A stretch of 64,000 nt of DNA. Origin: Lophius americanus (taxonomy: Eukaryota; Chordata; Actinopteri; Lophiiformes; Lophiidae). The notes under the pieces are model-generated. The model saw only the letters and a program-made list of their open reading frames with translations. It made no database searches and was not told the DNA's origin. Below are positions 44,425 to 55,289 of this stretch, one piece after another. The stretch spans positions 718,501 to 782,500 of the forward strand of contig JBBDHG010000036.1 of NCBI GenBank assembly GCA_037951165.1, in the 5' to 3' direction. How positions within the stretch are numbered: position 1 is the stretch's first letter; each line of letters begins with the position of its first letter. The translations under genes were made by a program, and so were the position numbers.

Positions 44425-45810
44425 ACATGCCTGTGCGTTTGTTTTATGGGAGAGAACAGTGTTTCTCTTGGTCATGATTTAATAACACTGGTAAAGACTT
44501 TGAAGTGGTGTAACATGTTCAGCTCGGTGGGTAAATGGTTCCAGAGTTTTTTACCAATAACAGAGAAGACCGTTTGTCCAAATGAGACTTGAGTGACTGT
44601 TTACTGACCCGACTAGAATCCTGATAAATAAATTCATTAACCGAGAAGGAGCCGGACCGGGCAGGTTTTTAACGTCTGGGTTATAGTGGTATGGGATTAA
44701 AGATTGACGGCGAGGTTTGCGACCAGGAAGTAATGCGGTACGACAGATGTAAAAGGATCCTGGTGTGAATACGGAGCTGGGCTGAACTAAACGTGAGACG
44801 GTATCTCATGATTCTGAAACAGTTGAGATGTGTGGAGAACAGGATTCTGGGATTCTGGACTTCTAGGTCTGATTTTTCAGTAAGAGAGTCTGAAAGGAAG
44901 ATGTTGTACTCCAGACATTCTTTATTAAGACAGCGTGTTTACAAACACCTACGCCTCTTGTCATTTTCAGCACAAAATCTACTCATGAATTCATAAAGAT
45001 AATGCACTCGCTGGATCCCGTCCCATTGGCTCAGCTGTCAGACTTTAGTCCACAGTATCTTCTTAGGAGCCACTTACTGCGGCCCGGTTTAGAATTACCG
45101 CACTCTTGGCAAACAACACGCACTATTAGACTCCAACACCGCTTTTGTACATTATGTTTGTTTTCCATTCTTCTCCTCTTTTTGCCTCTCCAGTTTGGTT
45201 AAATGATGTGCTGAGAGATGTTTTATGACAAACAGCAAACCCCAGGGAAGTGCACTTTATACGTTTGTGGAGGCGAGCTGCAGCGCTGCTGAAGTGGCTC
45301 GTTTTTCTCTCTTCAGCCTCTCAGCCCGTCCTCCAGCCGACACGCAATGAAGAAAGCAAACTTATGGCGACGGAAGGCAACTTTGTTTCCAAAAAAACTT
45401 TTTTAAATACGTACATTTGAACATCTGTGTTGAAATTGAAAAGAAAACTGACTCTAGACACCTCCTTCATAGATCAGTGAGGCATAATGCAGCAGATGGA
45501 CCCTCCTGTGTTCTCTGAAGTTCTGCCCCTATAGCTGCTTCCACTAAGGCAGACATGCAGATCCCCAGTGGGATCATTTATGACAGTTGTCGCCTGGGTC
45601 TGCTAAGCCGGCCCGGGACATCTCCAACCACTCTGAGCAGGGCCGTTCGCTTCTCCGGCGGGGATAAACCTGATAGGCTGTAATGTTTCCCTGCCATGGA
45701 GCCGGTGTGGCATCAGCGGTCAGAAATGTCCCCTGTGAGACCGTGTTGTCCCAAAGTCACCATGTGTTGCCTCGGAGAGTTCAGAACGTGGCACATGGAG
45801 ACTGTACATG
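44425..45810. other. gbf1 large intron, unique sequence
   Basis: No gene or known repeat recognised over 1.4 kb. Confidence 0.35.
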
Positions 45811-45811
45811 A

Positions 45812-45910
45812 CACTAGGTGGGTTTACATGGACCCCCCCTTAGTAGGAATAAAATCGGGAGCTTAATCGGGAAGAAAATGTAGCATGTGAACACCTCTTT
45901 CCCGTTGAGG
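45812..45910. mobile_element. Fragment sharing an end with the MITE-like element at 23.6 kb
   Basis: TAGGTGGGTTTACATGGA at 45815-45832 is the exact reverse complement of 23865-23882. The following aggaataaaatcgggagctt and aatcgggaag are typical of the inside of such elements. Only one end is visible. Confidence 0.4.
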
Positions 45911-46477
45911 TGTCCTTCCTCCGCAGGAGGGGAGTATAAACCCTTTCAGAATGCTGCGGTGGAAAGGAATAATCCCTGGGGAGCATCCCCCCGGCAGTGC
46001 TACTCAGGCGCACCTCTAGCTTTCAGGGGCAGTTTCTGATTGTGTGGCGCCCTGGGAGAACCTTCCTTTGAGTGTGTTGTGGACACATCTACTCAATCTT
46101 TGCTGACCGCCCGGACCAGCTTCAGCGTGATCCACAGAAATACCATCAGCCACGTCACAATCCAGAGGTTATTGATGCGGTCACCTGTGCCGGTGCTTAC
46201 CTGGGCGGCTGCTCATGTTGCCCCTACCTTAATCCACCAATGCCGGCATTTAATGATCTAGACCAGACCAGAGAGTTTGTTTTTTAACTGACAACGTGGT
46301 CTCACTAATAATTTAGTGTTTGCTGATGTCATAATGATATAACATTAGTCAGAGTAAAACCACACTGAAGTACCGACAGCGCTCTGTGAAAGCCTCTTCC
46401 TCCCTCCTTTCCTCCCTTTCCCCTTTCTTCCTCCCTCAGGCCTCCAGCAGCTGAGGAACTCTATCTTGTCTGTCCAA
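45911..46477. other. gbf1 large intron, unique sequence
   Basis: Nothing recognised. Overlapping short open frames at 46040-46290 are not supported by any family. Confidence 0.3.
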
Positions 46478-46580
46478 CTTTACTCCAATGGTTCATATTT
46501 TACTCATTCCAAAAAAAGTTTTTTGGATGAAACCAGGGCGATTGCTTGTATGCAGGGGATTGGGGGCCTTTGATGGACAA
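46478..46580 (+). repeat. Unclassified interspersed repeat, copy 3 (3' part)
   Basis: tactccaatggttcatattt and gggcgattgcttgtatgcag with ggggattggggg match the 3' part of the copy at 62430-62600 (tactccaattgttctatttt, gggggattgctcgtacaacg). Confidence 0.5.
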
Positions 46581-47960
46581 ACCCTTGCTGTTGAGGATGG
46601 CGTTGGAGGCCCAGTTCTACAGTTTTTGTGGGATAGGTCATGGTTGAGTCTTGATAGACCATGGACCCAAAATGTGCCAAAAATGTTGACCCCCCAAGAC
46701 GGATTTTGGCTGCAAAATACAACCCATGTCCATTAGGAGGGGGGTCTGCATGCGCATACCACAACCTCTGGCGGTGACATCAGTGGTGGTAGATAGAAAC
46801 GTGTTTTGGGGCTGTTGAGAAGAACTGGTGAAAGTAACATCTGCCCACTAATGAGAAGGGTCTTCACTACTACTAGTCTACTTCCCCAACCTCTGCTAGT
46901 ATGTCGTTTGGGGGTTCTTTGGTTCTTCACAGTGAAAACAAAACTGTATTTTTGTTGCCCACTCGGCCTTACAGACCGACAGAAATGCATTAGCGGAGCC
47001 ACATTGCAGGGTTCATGAGCAGGAATGGATCTTCTCAGGTCCCACCACTGCATCTCTAAGGGTCCAGGTCCAGTTTTCATTCAGAGGTGGACTTACTCTT
47101 CTGCCAGAGATTATGATCTCACAGAAGGTCTATAAGCCGAGCAATCATCGAGTTCAAGTATTCAGGACCGACGTATATGATGAAGATGATGGGATGAAAG
47201 TTCCCCGATCAGCCATAACATGTGACACCTCTAAGGTCTTTGAGGTACCTACAAATATCAAGAAACCTTAAAACGTCTTTAAATCTTTAGGAGTTTTAGG
47301 AGAGGACTTCTTAGACTTGATCTGGGCAGGACTGGGTGAATGAGTCTATTTTTGTTCAGTTCCCCTGTTTTGTGTTGTTGTTTCTATATTCATTCATTCA
47401 TCTTCCTTTGACAGTCTAGCTCTAGTTCTCTTGTGCTGGTAATGGTATTCATTTTTCACTATAGAGGTATTTGAACGGTGGTAAAAGTCTTTACACCGGT
47501 TCTTAAAATCGTGTACATACCCTGTAGTAACCGGCAGAAGAAACAACAAACTGAATCAGACCCTGTTTCAGTTTGTGACAGAAGTTATTTCTTCTTCTAC
47601 ATCAAAGTTATAGGAATGTTTGTGTCTGCCGTTTTAAAGGTTTCCAGAAACCACCGGTACGGTCGGTGTAGTGAGGAGATCCTGGCCCAGAGCTCGCTGT
47701 GGTTCAGGTCCGCTCACCGCGTGGTTCTCGATCCTCGGGTTCCCCTGGTGTCGGTGTTCACCTCGGCTGTAGGAGGAGGGTCTATATTTGGGCTGTTTTA
47801 CAGAATGTGGTCCTGCTGATCGATAATCAACCAGCATTTCTCTGGCAGTCATCGGCGTGAGCGAATGGGCCTCGGCTTTAGTTTGTGGACTTGCGGACTA
47901 GCTGCCGGTCAGAGAACACATAGAGCTCCCCTGGAACCGCCCACCCCTTCAGTCCGGGGT
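46581..47960. other. gbf1 large intron, unique sequence
   Basis: No exon, transposon or tandem array recognised. Confidence 0.35.
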
Positions 47961-48345
47961 AAACTGAAACAGCCAAGATTAGTATTAATCCCTCTTAATG
48001 CTGTGGCTCATAATATAGTCATTAGGTGACTTGAGACTAAGCCGTCCTACCTAACTGCTGCGATTTATTAAACACACACAGAGGATTTGCTGTCAGTGCT
48101 GGGCGGGTATAAAAGCCTGCATCAGGTCTAAATACATGTCGTTCAGCCTATTAATACTGATGAGACGTGCTACGAATGATTACGTTCAAAAGACCGCAGG
48201 CTAAAACAGGATGACCGGGCTCTCCACTCAATCCTGCTGTCCTGTATGTTGTTGAAAAGCACATTCTATAAGCATCTCATGTACTTACCAGTTAATCGCC
48301 TGTCAAATTCTGCTACACAACCCTGGACCCTCGTGGAAGGGGGCC
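47961..48345. promoter_or_regulatory. Candidate conserved non-coding element in the gbf1 intron
   Basis: Non-repetitive and rich in homeodomain-like cores: tagtattaatccctcttaat at 47980, atatagtcattaggtgactt at 48013, gcctattaatactgatgaga at 48146, and accagttaatcgcctgtcaa at 48287. TAATCC (48-kb region, 47986-47991) is the preferred site of PITX-type (Lys50) homeodomains. No coding or mobile signal. Conservation has not been tested. Confidence 0.32.
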
Positions 48346-48862
48346 CGACCCTCCCTCGGTCGTCATGAACTCTTATTGTTGAAACGAATATCACTTGAGA
48401 CGCACCGACACGTTTCTATACCAGCACCGCTGACTGGGCCGAAGAGAATATCGACAATAATCGATTCTGAAACTGGTTGAGTCCATTAGTGGGTGACGTC
48501 ATCCGACATCCCCTCCGACATCGCGTAACAAGAAGGAAGTAAAGAGTTGGCTCTGCAGACGATGAAGACTCCTCTCTGATAGCTGGTTAGCGAGCTAGCT
48601 AGCTCAAAGTTTAAGGGCGCGTACTTAAGGTTTCCATCGGGTTCAACGTGAGTTTTGGAATGTAGTGAATGTCAATGAGGAGGAGAGAACCAAATAACTA
48701 TTATTAAATCACAATGAAACTCTTCACGTCACAAATCTGCCCTACGTTAATGTCACACACATTGTTTGTGGGAAGACTTCTGTCAGCCACCTACCAGCGC
48801 TGACAGACTGGAGTCATACTTCAAGACCAGAACCAAGAGGTGCTTCATCATCTGATCAGGGT
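48346..48862. other. gbf1 large intron, unique sequence
   Basis: Unique DNA with a short AGCTAGCTAGCT word near 48594. Confidence 0.3.
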
Positions 48863-48864
48863 GG

Positions 48865-49045
48865 AGGTTTTCCAGGACCCTGGGGTAGACTCAGAACTCT
48901 CTGGAAGGACTATACGTCTCAGGGCGGGGTATCCCCCAGGATAAGCTGGAGAGTGTTGCTGGGGAGAGGGACGTCTTGAATACCCTTCTTGGCTTTCAGT
49001 CACCATGACCGGACCCCAGATAAGAGGAAGAAGGTCACTGAATGG
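48865..49045 (+). mobile_element. LINE 3' end fragment
   Basis: gtagactcagaactctctgg, aaggactatacgtctcaggg, aggataagctggagagtgtt and gctggggagagggacgtctt follow the 3' end of the LINE also seen at 21048 and 42290. It ends accggaccccagataagagg aagaag, where intact copies have GGATAAGCGGAAGAAG. Confidence 0.72.
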
Positions 49046-49445
49046 AAGACGACTAACATGAAACCCAACAGACACTCCGTCGGCCGTCGTGACCCGGCAC
49101 AGACCCCCCATCACAGGCGTGAGGATGGATTTCAGACGGCCGTGTTATAGAGATCTTTAGGTTGAGCGACAACAGAGTTGTGTAAACGGGCGGCGAGCAG
49201 CTCTTTGAGTGACTTTGAGCCCCGCCCTGCTGCTGGAGTGTTTCCTCCACCAGCGGACCTCCAGCTCACACACATCAATGTGCTGGTAGTGGACTGACTG
49301 AGCCTCAGGAGGGTCTCATGTGAAAACAGCAGAGTCGCTCTGTACAGTCTGTGGTTTCTGGAATCTCTCCTTCCCCATGGGAATGCCATTAGTGGAGAGC
49401 TGAAGGAGTGCAGCAGGTGAAACAAATAAGGGCGATAACTCCCCC
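49046..49445. other. gbf1 large intron, unique sequence
   Basis: No recognised feature. It is free of tandem repeats and leads into a CA repeat. Confidence 0.3.
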
Positions 49446-49446
49446 T

Positions 49447-49513
<67 letters not shown>
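49447..49513. repeat. (CA)n microsatellite
   Basis: About 33 uninterrupted CA units, followed by a short CT run. Confidence 0.95.
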
Positions 49514-49515
<2 letters not shown>

Positions 49516-49849
49516 CTCTCTCTCTGCACTGACTTCTTTGTCTCTCCACGTCTCTCACATTCTTCTCTCTCAAACCCTTATCTGTTCTCCGTCTCTGCCA
49601 CTCGCTATCCTGGAATTGATTTCCATCTGATTTGTGCCGACAACAGCAGCTGGTCCAACACGGCTTTAATAGATTTAAAGCTCCACACGGTCAACACCTC
49701 ATCTTATAACAACATGTCTGCCCACAGTGACTCTGACCAACCTTTAGCATCGTGTTTTTATTGTTCCTGGGATAGAAATACTCTATAATACATTATACAG
49801 TTGGATATTAATGTTCCTATTATATAGTAACATAGAAAACACTATCTCA

Positions 49850-50028
49850 CTGTCCCTCACTCGCCCGCTATCTCTCTCTCTACTGTATATCTCCTCACCT
49901 CTCTCTATCTCTACCTATCTCTCTCTCTGTACTGTTTCTCCAACTATCTCTCTTTTACTCTCTACTTTTTATCTCCCTCACCTCTATCTTTATCTCTACC
50001 TCTTTCTCTCTCTCTACTGTATCTCTAC

Positions 50029-50066
<38 letters not shown>

Positions 50067-50160
50067 CTCCCTAATCTCTATCTTTATCTCTACCTCTCTC
50101 TCTCTCTCTGTACTGTATCTCTACCTCACCTCTCTTTATCTCTACCTATCTCTCGCTCTA
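49850..50160 (+). repeat. CT-rich microsatellite with CTACCTAT and TACTGTAT units
   Basis: Imperfect (CT)n with repeated ctctctactgtatctctacc blocks; pure (CT)n at 50032-50065. Confidence 0.88.
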
Positions 50161-51045
50161 TAAATTCACTTCAAATAAGTTTTCTTGGCGTGAGCGGTGA
50201 ACAACCGTTAACACACACCTACATCGGGTATATTTATCTGGTTGATGGTTGTTGACTAAAGTTGTTGAAAGAATATTTCTCTATTTCTCTTTTTTCTATC
50301 TCTCAATCCATCCTGAGGTCCGGCTCAAAAACACATTTGTAGTTTTATTTCCCCCTCCCTCCTCCCCCATCAGTCCCTGGTTCTCTTCCTGCTCTGGCAG
50401 GAGTCGGTTCTGGTCCAGAGGAGGGTTAAATCCAGTTCCAGAGTGTTTCTGCTGTGCCCAATGGGTTCCGTCAGCTTCAGAACCTGCAGACCTCATTACC
50501 TCCACTCAGTACCCCCCCCCTTTAACGGAGACACACGCTGACATTGGCGGCGGGACGTGGGTAAAGGATGGGATGGAAATTGTGCGTCTTGCTGTGCGGT
50601 GTTTGTTTTTCTGGAAATAGAGGTGATAAGACGAGGCGGCCTCCTCTGAAGGGCACCTCACCATCCTCGCCACAGCAAACACCGATGGATCCAAATCACA
50701 GGTCCGGGTTTGGATTACAGGCCGGGCCCGTGTGAGGAGTTCAGCTCCCATCAAGGACAGAGAGATTCAGTAATGCTCACAGGAGGAGAGTTCTTTCATC
50801 TGAGTGACATGAGAGAGCAGCTCTCCGTTAAGAGCTTCATCCTTCTTTCCTCCGCCGAGGAGGTCAGGTTTTCACTCCGGTGCGTTTGTCAGTGTTTGTT
50901 TGTTTGTTTGTTTGTTTGTTTGTTTGTTTAAGAGCAGGATAACGGGAAAACTCATGCAAATCCGTGTAGGCTGTAAATTCTACCCAGAGGTAGATTTTAT
51001 CCTAGAGGTTGTTTGTTTTTGGTTCTGCCCCTCTGCTGGCCTTTC
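50161..51045. promoter_or_regulatory. gbf1 large intron, unique stretch with a possible regulatory island
   Basis: 50240-50850 is non-repetitive, with tgggatggaaattgtgcgtc near 50568 and gaaatagaggtgataagacg near 50615. A (GTTT)n tract lies at 50893-50930. No exon is recognised. The regulatory reading is weak. Confidence 0.25.
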
Positions 51046-51047
51046 TG

Positions 51048-51325
51048 TGCGGGGCATGATCTCCCTGTGTCTGCGTGGGTTCTGGCCCGGAACCCCGGCT
51101 CCATCCCACGGTCCAAAAACATGCAGAATTGGTGACACTAAGTTGCCCGTAGGAGTGAGTGGGTGAGTGTGAGTGGTTGTATGCCTGTGGGTGTGACTGG
51201 TCCTGGGTTCACCCCGCCTCCAACTCAACGTCAGGAGGGATAGGCTCCAGCCCCCGCGACCCTGGACGGTTTAGGCGGTTACGGATAATGAATGAATGAA
51301 TGAATGAATAATAATAATAAGCCGT
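51048..51325 (+). mobile_element. LINE2/SINE-type 3' tail with (GAAT)n microsatellite
   Basis: ctgtgtctgcgtgggttctg, cccacggtccaaaaacatgc, gtgacactaagttgcccgta, gtgagtgtgagtggttgtat, gataggctccagcccccgcg and accctggacg follow a very widespread teleost repeat whose intact 3' end reads GATAAGCGG... and ends in a tetranucleotide microsatellite. Here it ends in (GAAT)n and (AAT)n at 51287-51320. Confidence 0.75.
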
Positions 51326-51640
51326 ATGGCGTAGTGACATTACATTGTGTCTAATGCTGCCTTTGATCCTTTCAGGCTCGAGACTCTGTTTGATCTGTTC
51401 CTTTAATTCCTTTGATGGTCAAGTGGTAGTGGAGCTGGGGGCTCAGTGGGCTGAACAGAGACAAAGAAGTGGGAAGATCAGGAGACGGGCAGCTAGAGAG
51501 TCTCTGAGAGATGCTCAGAGAGTTTGTTGGAGTTGTCGGTAGATTTAGAGGCCGGCAATAACTCAGACATTAATGGAAGAATTTAACCCACAGAACTCAC
51601 AGGAAATAGATCCAAAAGGAACCATATCACCATCTTCATC

Positions 51641-52757
51641 ACGAGTAGTCTTCATCACGAGTAGTCTTCATCACGAGTAGTCTTCATCACGAGTAGTCTT
51701 CATCACGAGTAGTATTCATCACGAGTAGTATTCATCACGAGTAGTATTCATCACGAGTAGTATTCATCACGAGTAGTATTCATCACGAGTAGTCTTCATC
51801 ACGAGTAGTCTTCATCACGAGTAGTCTTCATCACGAGTAGTCTTCATCACGAGTAGTCTTCATCACGAGTGGTATTCATCACGAGTGGTATTCATCACGA
51901 GTGGTATTCATCACGAGTAGTCTTCATCACGAGTGGTCTTCATCACGAGTGGTATTCATCACGAGTGGTATTCATCACGGGTAGTCTTCATCACGGGTAG
52001 TCTTCATCACGGGTAGTATTCATCACGGGTAGTATTCATCATGGGTAGTATTCATCATGGGTAGTATTCATCATGGGTAGTCTTCATCACGAGTAGTATT
52101 CATCACGAGTAGTCTTCATCACGGGTAGTATTCATCACGGGTAGTATTCATCACGGGTAGTATTCATCACGAGTAGTATTCATCACGAGTAGTCTTCATC
52201 ACGAGTAGTCTTCATCACGAGTAGTCTTCATCACGGGTAGTATTCATCACGGGTAGTCTTCATCACGGGTAGTATTCATCACGGGTAGTATTCATCACGG
52301 GTAGTATTCATCACGGGTAGTATTCATCACGGGTAGTATTCATCACGGGTAGTATTCATCATGGGTAGTATTCATCATGGGTAGTATTCATCATGGGTAG
52401 TATTCATCACGGGTAGTATTCATCACGGGTAGTATTCATCATGGGTAGTATTCATCATGGGTAGTATTCATCATGGGTAGTATTCATCACGGGTAGTATT
52501 CATCACGGGTAGTATTCATCATGGGTAGTATTCATCATGGGTAGTATTCATCATGGGTAGTATTCATCACGGGTAGTATTCATCACGGGTAGTATTCATC
52601 ACGGGTAGTATTCATCACGGGTAGTATTCATCACGGGTAGTATTCATCACGGGTAGTATTCATCATGGGTAGTATTCATCATGGGTAGTATTCATCATGG
52701 GTAGTATTCATCATGGGTAGTCTTCATCACGAGTAGTCTTCATCACGAGTAGTATTC
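51641..52757. repeat. 1.1-kb 16-bp minisatellite, unit TTCATCACGGGTAGTA
   Basis: About 70 units occur. Variants at three sites (CACG/CATG, GAG/GGG, AGTA/AGTC) are arranged in runs. In 52340-52600 a block of three CATG units and two CACG units repeats at least three times, an 80-bp higher-order unit. The 5' third is mainly CACGAG; the 3' part is mainly CACGGG or CATGGG. Confidence 0.95.
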
Positions 52758-52905
52758 ATAGACCTCAGTGTGAGGAAGAACTTCAAGCTGGTCAGTTGCG
52801 TATTCCCGACACTAGGGGGAGTTTTATCTCCGAAGGTTTTCGGGCCATCGTTTCTCAACCGATGGTCCGATTTAGTCTGAATTTGGACACATATTGTTGT
52901 GGCCC
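52757..52905 (+). repeat. Unclassified interspersed repeat, copy 4
   Basis: agacctcagtgtgaggaaga, cactagggggagttttatct, ccgaaggttttcgggccatc, gtttctcaaccgatggtccg and atttagtctgaatttg match 62270-62400 closely. A detached piece with tagtacaatgcaggggatag lies at 53835-53865. Confidence 0.68.
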
Positions 52906-54335
52906 CTGTATCTGAGCCAAATAGAACCTCGGTGACATACAAGTACCCTGAGCGTGAAGTACATCCAATCGACACGGGCTGGGGGGTAACAGGCTGTGAA
53001 GCGTATTAAGTTGGTGTTGGGACCGGTCCAGCTCTGAGTCTGAATAATGTCTCCTCTGTTTAAAGTATGCAGCATAGAAAATACATTTTATGTACAGGAT
53101 AACAGGTGCGGGCTGGGCGGGGCGGGGGTTGGGGGTTGGGGGGCCGGGGGTTGGGGGTTGGGGGTGGAAGGGCTCCAGGATCTGCTCATGAAGTCATGCA
53201 GTCTGAATGCACCCCCTCAAGTCTGCTGGCTGTGGTTGGCTGAGGTGGAGCAGGATTCTGGTGAGGGGGATAAACATTTATTCCATATCTCTTTTATTAG
53301 GAGACTTTAGGGATCTCTCTGTGATCTCAGAGGATCTCTTGTTGTTGGAAGGTTTTAGTCGTGTGGTCAGGGGAGTTAGTTTGTCCGGTTGGCGTCGTGG
53401 TTGTTGGTAGCGTCTGGTGGATGGGTTGACCTCGTTGGGCTGGTTGACTGGTTCTTAGGTTGCTTTAGTCGGTGTAGTAAATGTAGAAACTATCGCTCAC
53501 TCACACATTTGTTGACGTCACACCAGGGCGTTAGGTTCTTATGGGTCTGACAGAACTCCAGCTCTGACCCAAACCCAACCACCGAACACACCTGTAAAAG
53601 GCCGTCTATGGGATCCATGGGACTGTAGGAGAACCAGAAGTTTGTGGTATTTCTATCAGATGTGATGCAGAAGTTATCAAAGAGTTTCTGAACAGATTCA
53701 CTGATTGTTTACTTTCATGTTTCTGTGAGATGATGATGTCAGAGCTTCAGAAAACAAAGAGGACAGAAGTTTGGGTTGTTTCAGTTAATCACTCATCATT
53801 CATTGGAGGAGTTCTTCGGGGGAACTGTTAGTACAATGCAGGGGATAGGGGGATATACCCTTGCTGTCAGGAACGAAGGCGAAGGACTATTTTCCTTCTC
53901 TACTTTGAAACCGTCTCAGCCGTAGGATCAACCGTCTGTCAGCAGGAATAATGTAAAAGTAAAGGAGCATTCCATGTTTTCATCAGTGTTTTATGACTGA
54001 TGTGTTTCCTTCAGACGTCTGATGACTTCTGTCTTCCTCTCATCCTGTCTATAGATATATATCTATAGATATATAGATGTATAGATAGATAGATATAGAT
54101 CTAGATGGAAATATTTGTAGTATGACTCCAGAGAACTCTTTCCTGTTTGCTGTTACATAGTTCTGCTCCAGTCATGGGTCAGATCTCCACGTTCAGCAGA
54201 GTCCAAGTAAGTCAGACGATATTGAATTATAATCCTCCATCTTTTCTTCCTCATGTTCGGTTTCTGTGGAGAGTTTGATTTTAGTTTCCCTCTAAAGTGT
54301 CCCGTCAGCAGTGGAGCGTCTGTTACCTTAGACTA
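52906..54335. other. gbf1 large intron with G-rich and TAGA tracts
   Basis: 53105-53165 is G-rich on the plus strand (gggggttggggg repeated three times). 54055-54105 is a TATAGATA tract. 53815-53870 carries the 3' word of the unclassified repeat. No coding exon recognised. Confidence 0.45.
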
Positions 54336-54336
54336 G

Positions 54337-55281
54337 GCTGCAACTACCGACTCTTTGGATTCTCCGTTAATCCATCCATTAATGAAACCGTTGATCGACT
54401 AAAAAGACGATTTTTTCTTCTTCCTGGTTTAATAACTAAGTACAAATAAAAATTCCTAAAAGTTTCTTATTTTGCTCTCAGCTTTTGGATTTAGCGTTAG
54501 GTTGTTTTAGGAACATGCAAACTATCAATAAAAACCAAAAAAGGTGAATTCTTCTTTCCTAAATGTCCATAAATGAACTTTACTGCTTTTATAACAGACT
54601 GTTAAACCAAACAGGTTTTTATACCAACAGTGTTTCTGCTGATCTGTAATTTAGTCCTTTCCTGCTACGTCACATCACCGCTGATACAAAAGGTGAATAA
54701 AATGTGTAAATAAATAATATAAAATTATATAAAGAATACAGCAGTTTCACTGGAATCAAATCACAGATCCACGTAAATGTAGAAAAACCAGAAGATCTTT
54801 GTGCATTCTGTCAACAACAACAATAGGATATATTGTTTAAACATAGGCCACGCCCACACGCAGAGGTGTGCACTCACCGGCAGCAACACACCTGCAGCAG
54901 TAATGTGAAACGTGTCCAGGAGCGACGCAGCGTGTCTGATTTTAACGTAGGGACACATTTGTAACGTCTCATCGTGATTTAATCAAACTTATTTGGTTCT
55001 CTCCACCTCGGTAACACCTCGCTACATTTCAAACGTCAGGTTAAACCCAACAGAAGCGTTAAGTACACGCCCCTTTAACACTGAGCTAGCTTACAGAGAG
55101 CTGTTTGTTGGCCGTGATGAGGGAGAAATTCTTCCAGACGTTGGGCGTTTTCTGCCGCGATGGCGTCGCCATGATGATACCGTTTCCCTCGGTGTCAGAG
55201 GCGGTGTCCGATGATGTCACGACTATGGAATGTGTCCACAACTAATTACATAATCAATTTCCGTGGGTTATCGGTTGCAGC
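54337..55281. mobile_element. Possible non-autonomous DNA transposon with GCTGCAACTACCGA ends
   Basis: The left end reads GCTGCAACTACCGA (54337-54350) and the right end TCGGTTGCAGC (55271-55281), an imperfect inverted pair. The left end continues ctctttggattctccgttaa tcc, and the right end is preceded by aattacataatcaatttccg, in the way of a common fish element with GCTGCAACTAACGATT ends. No transposase is recognised. A target-site duplication is not obvious. Confidence 0.5.
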
Positions 55282-55289
55282 TCCCGTGT

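Noticed and set aside
46040..46287. Overlapping short frames that looked like an exon
   Set aside because: No matching family, no acceptor-donor pair in phase with gbf1, and gbf1 reads in frame from 26507 to 59773 without it.
51641..52757. CRISPR-like array of regular 16-bp units
   Set aside because: Units are contiguous with no spacers, and the genome is eukaryotic.
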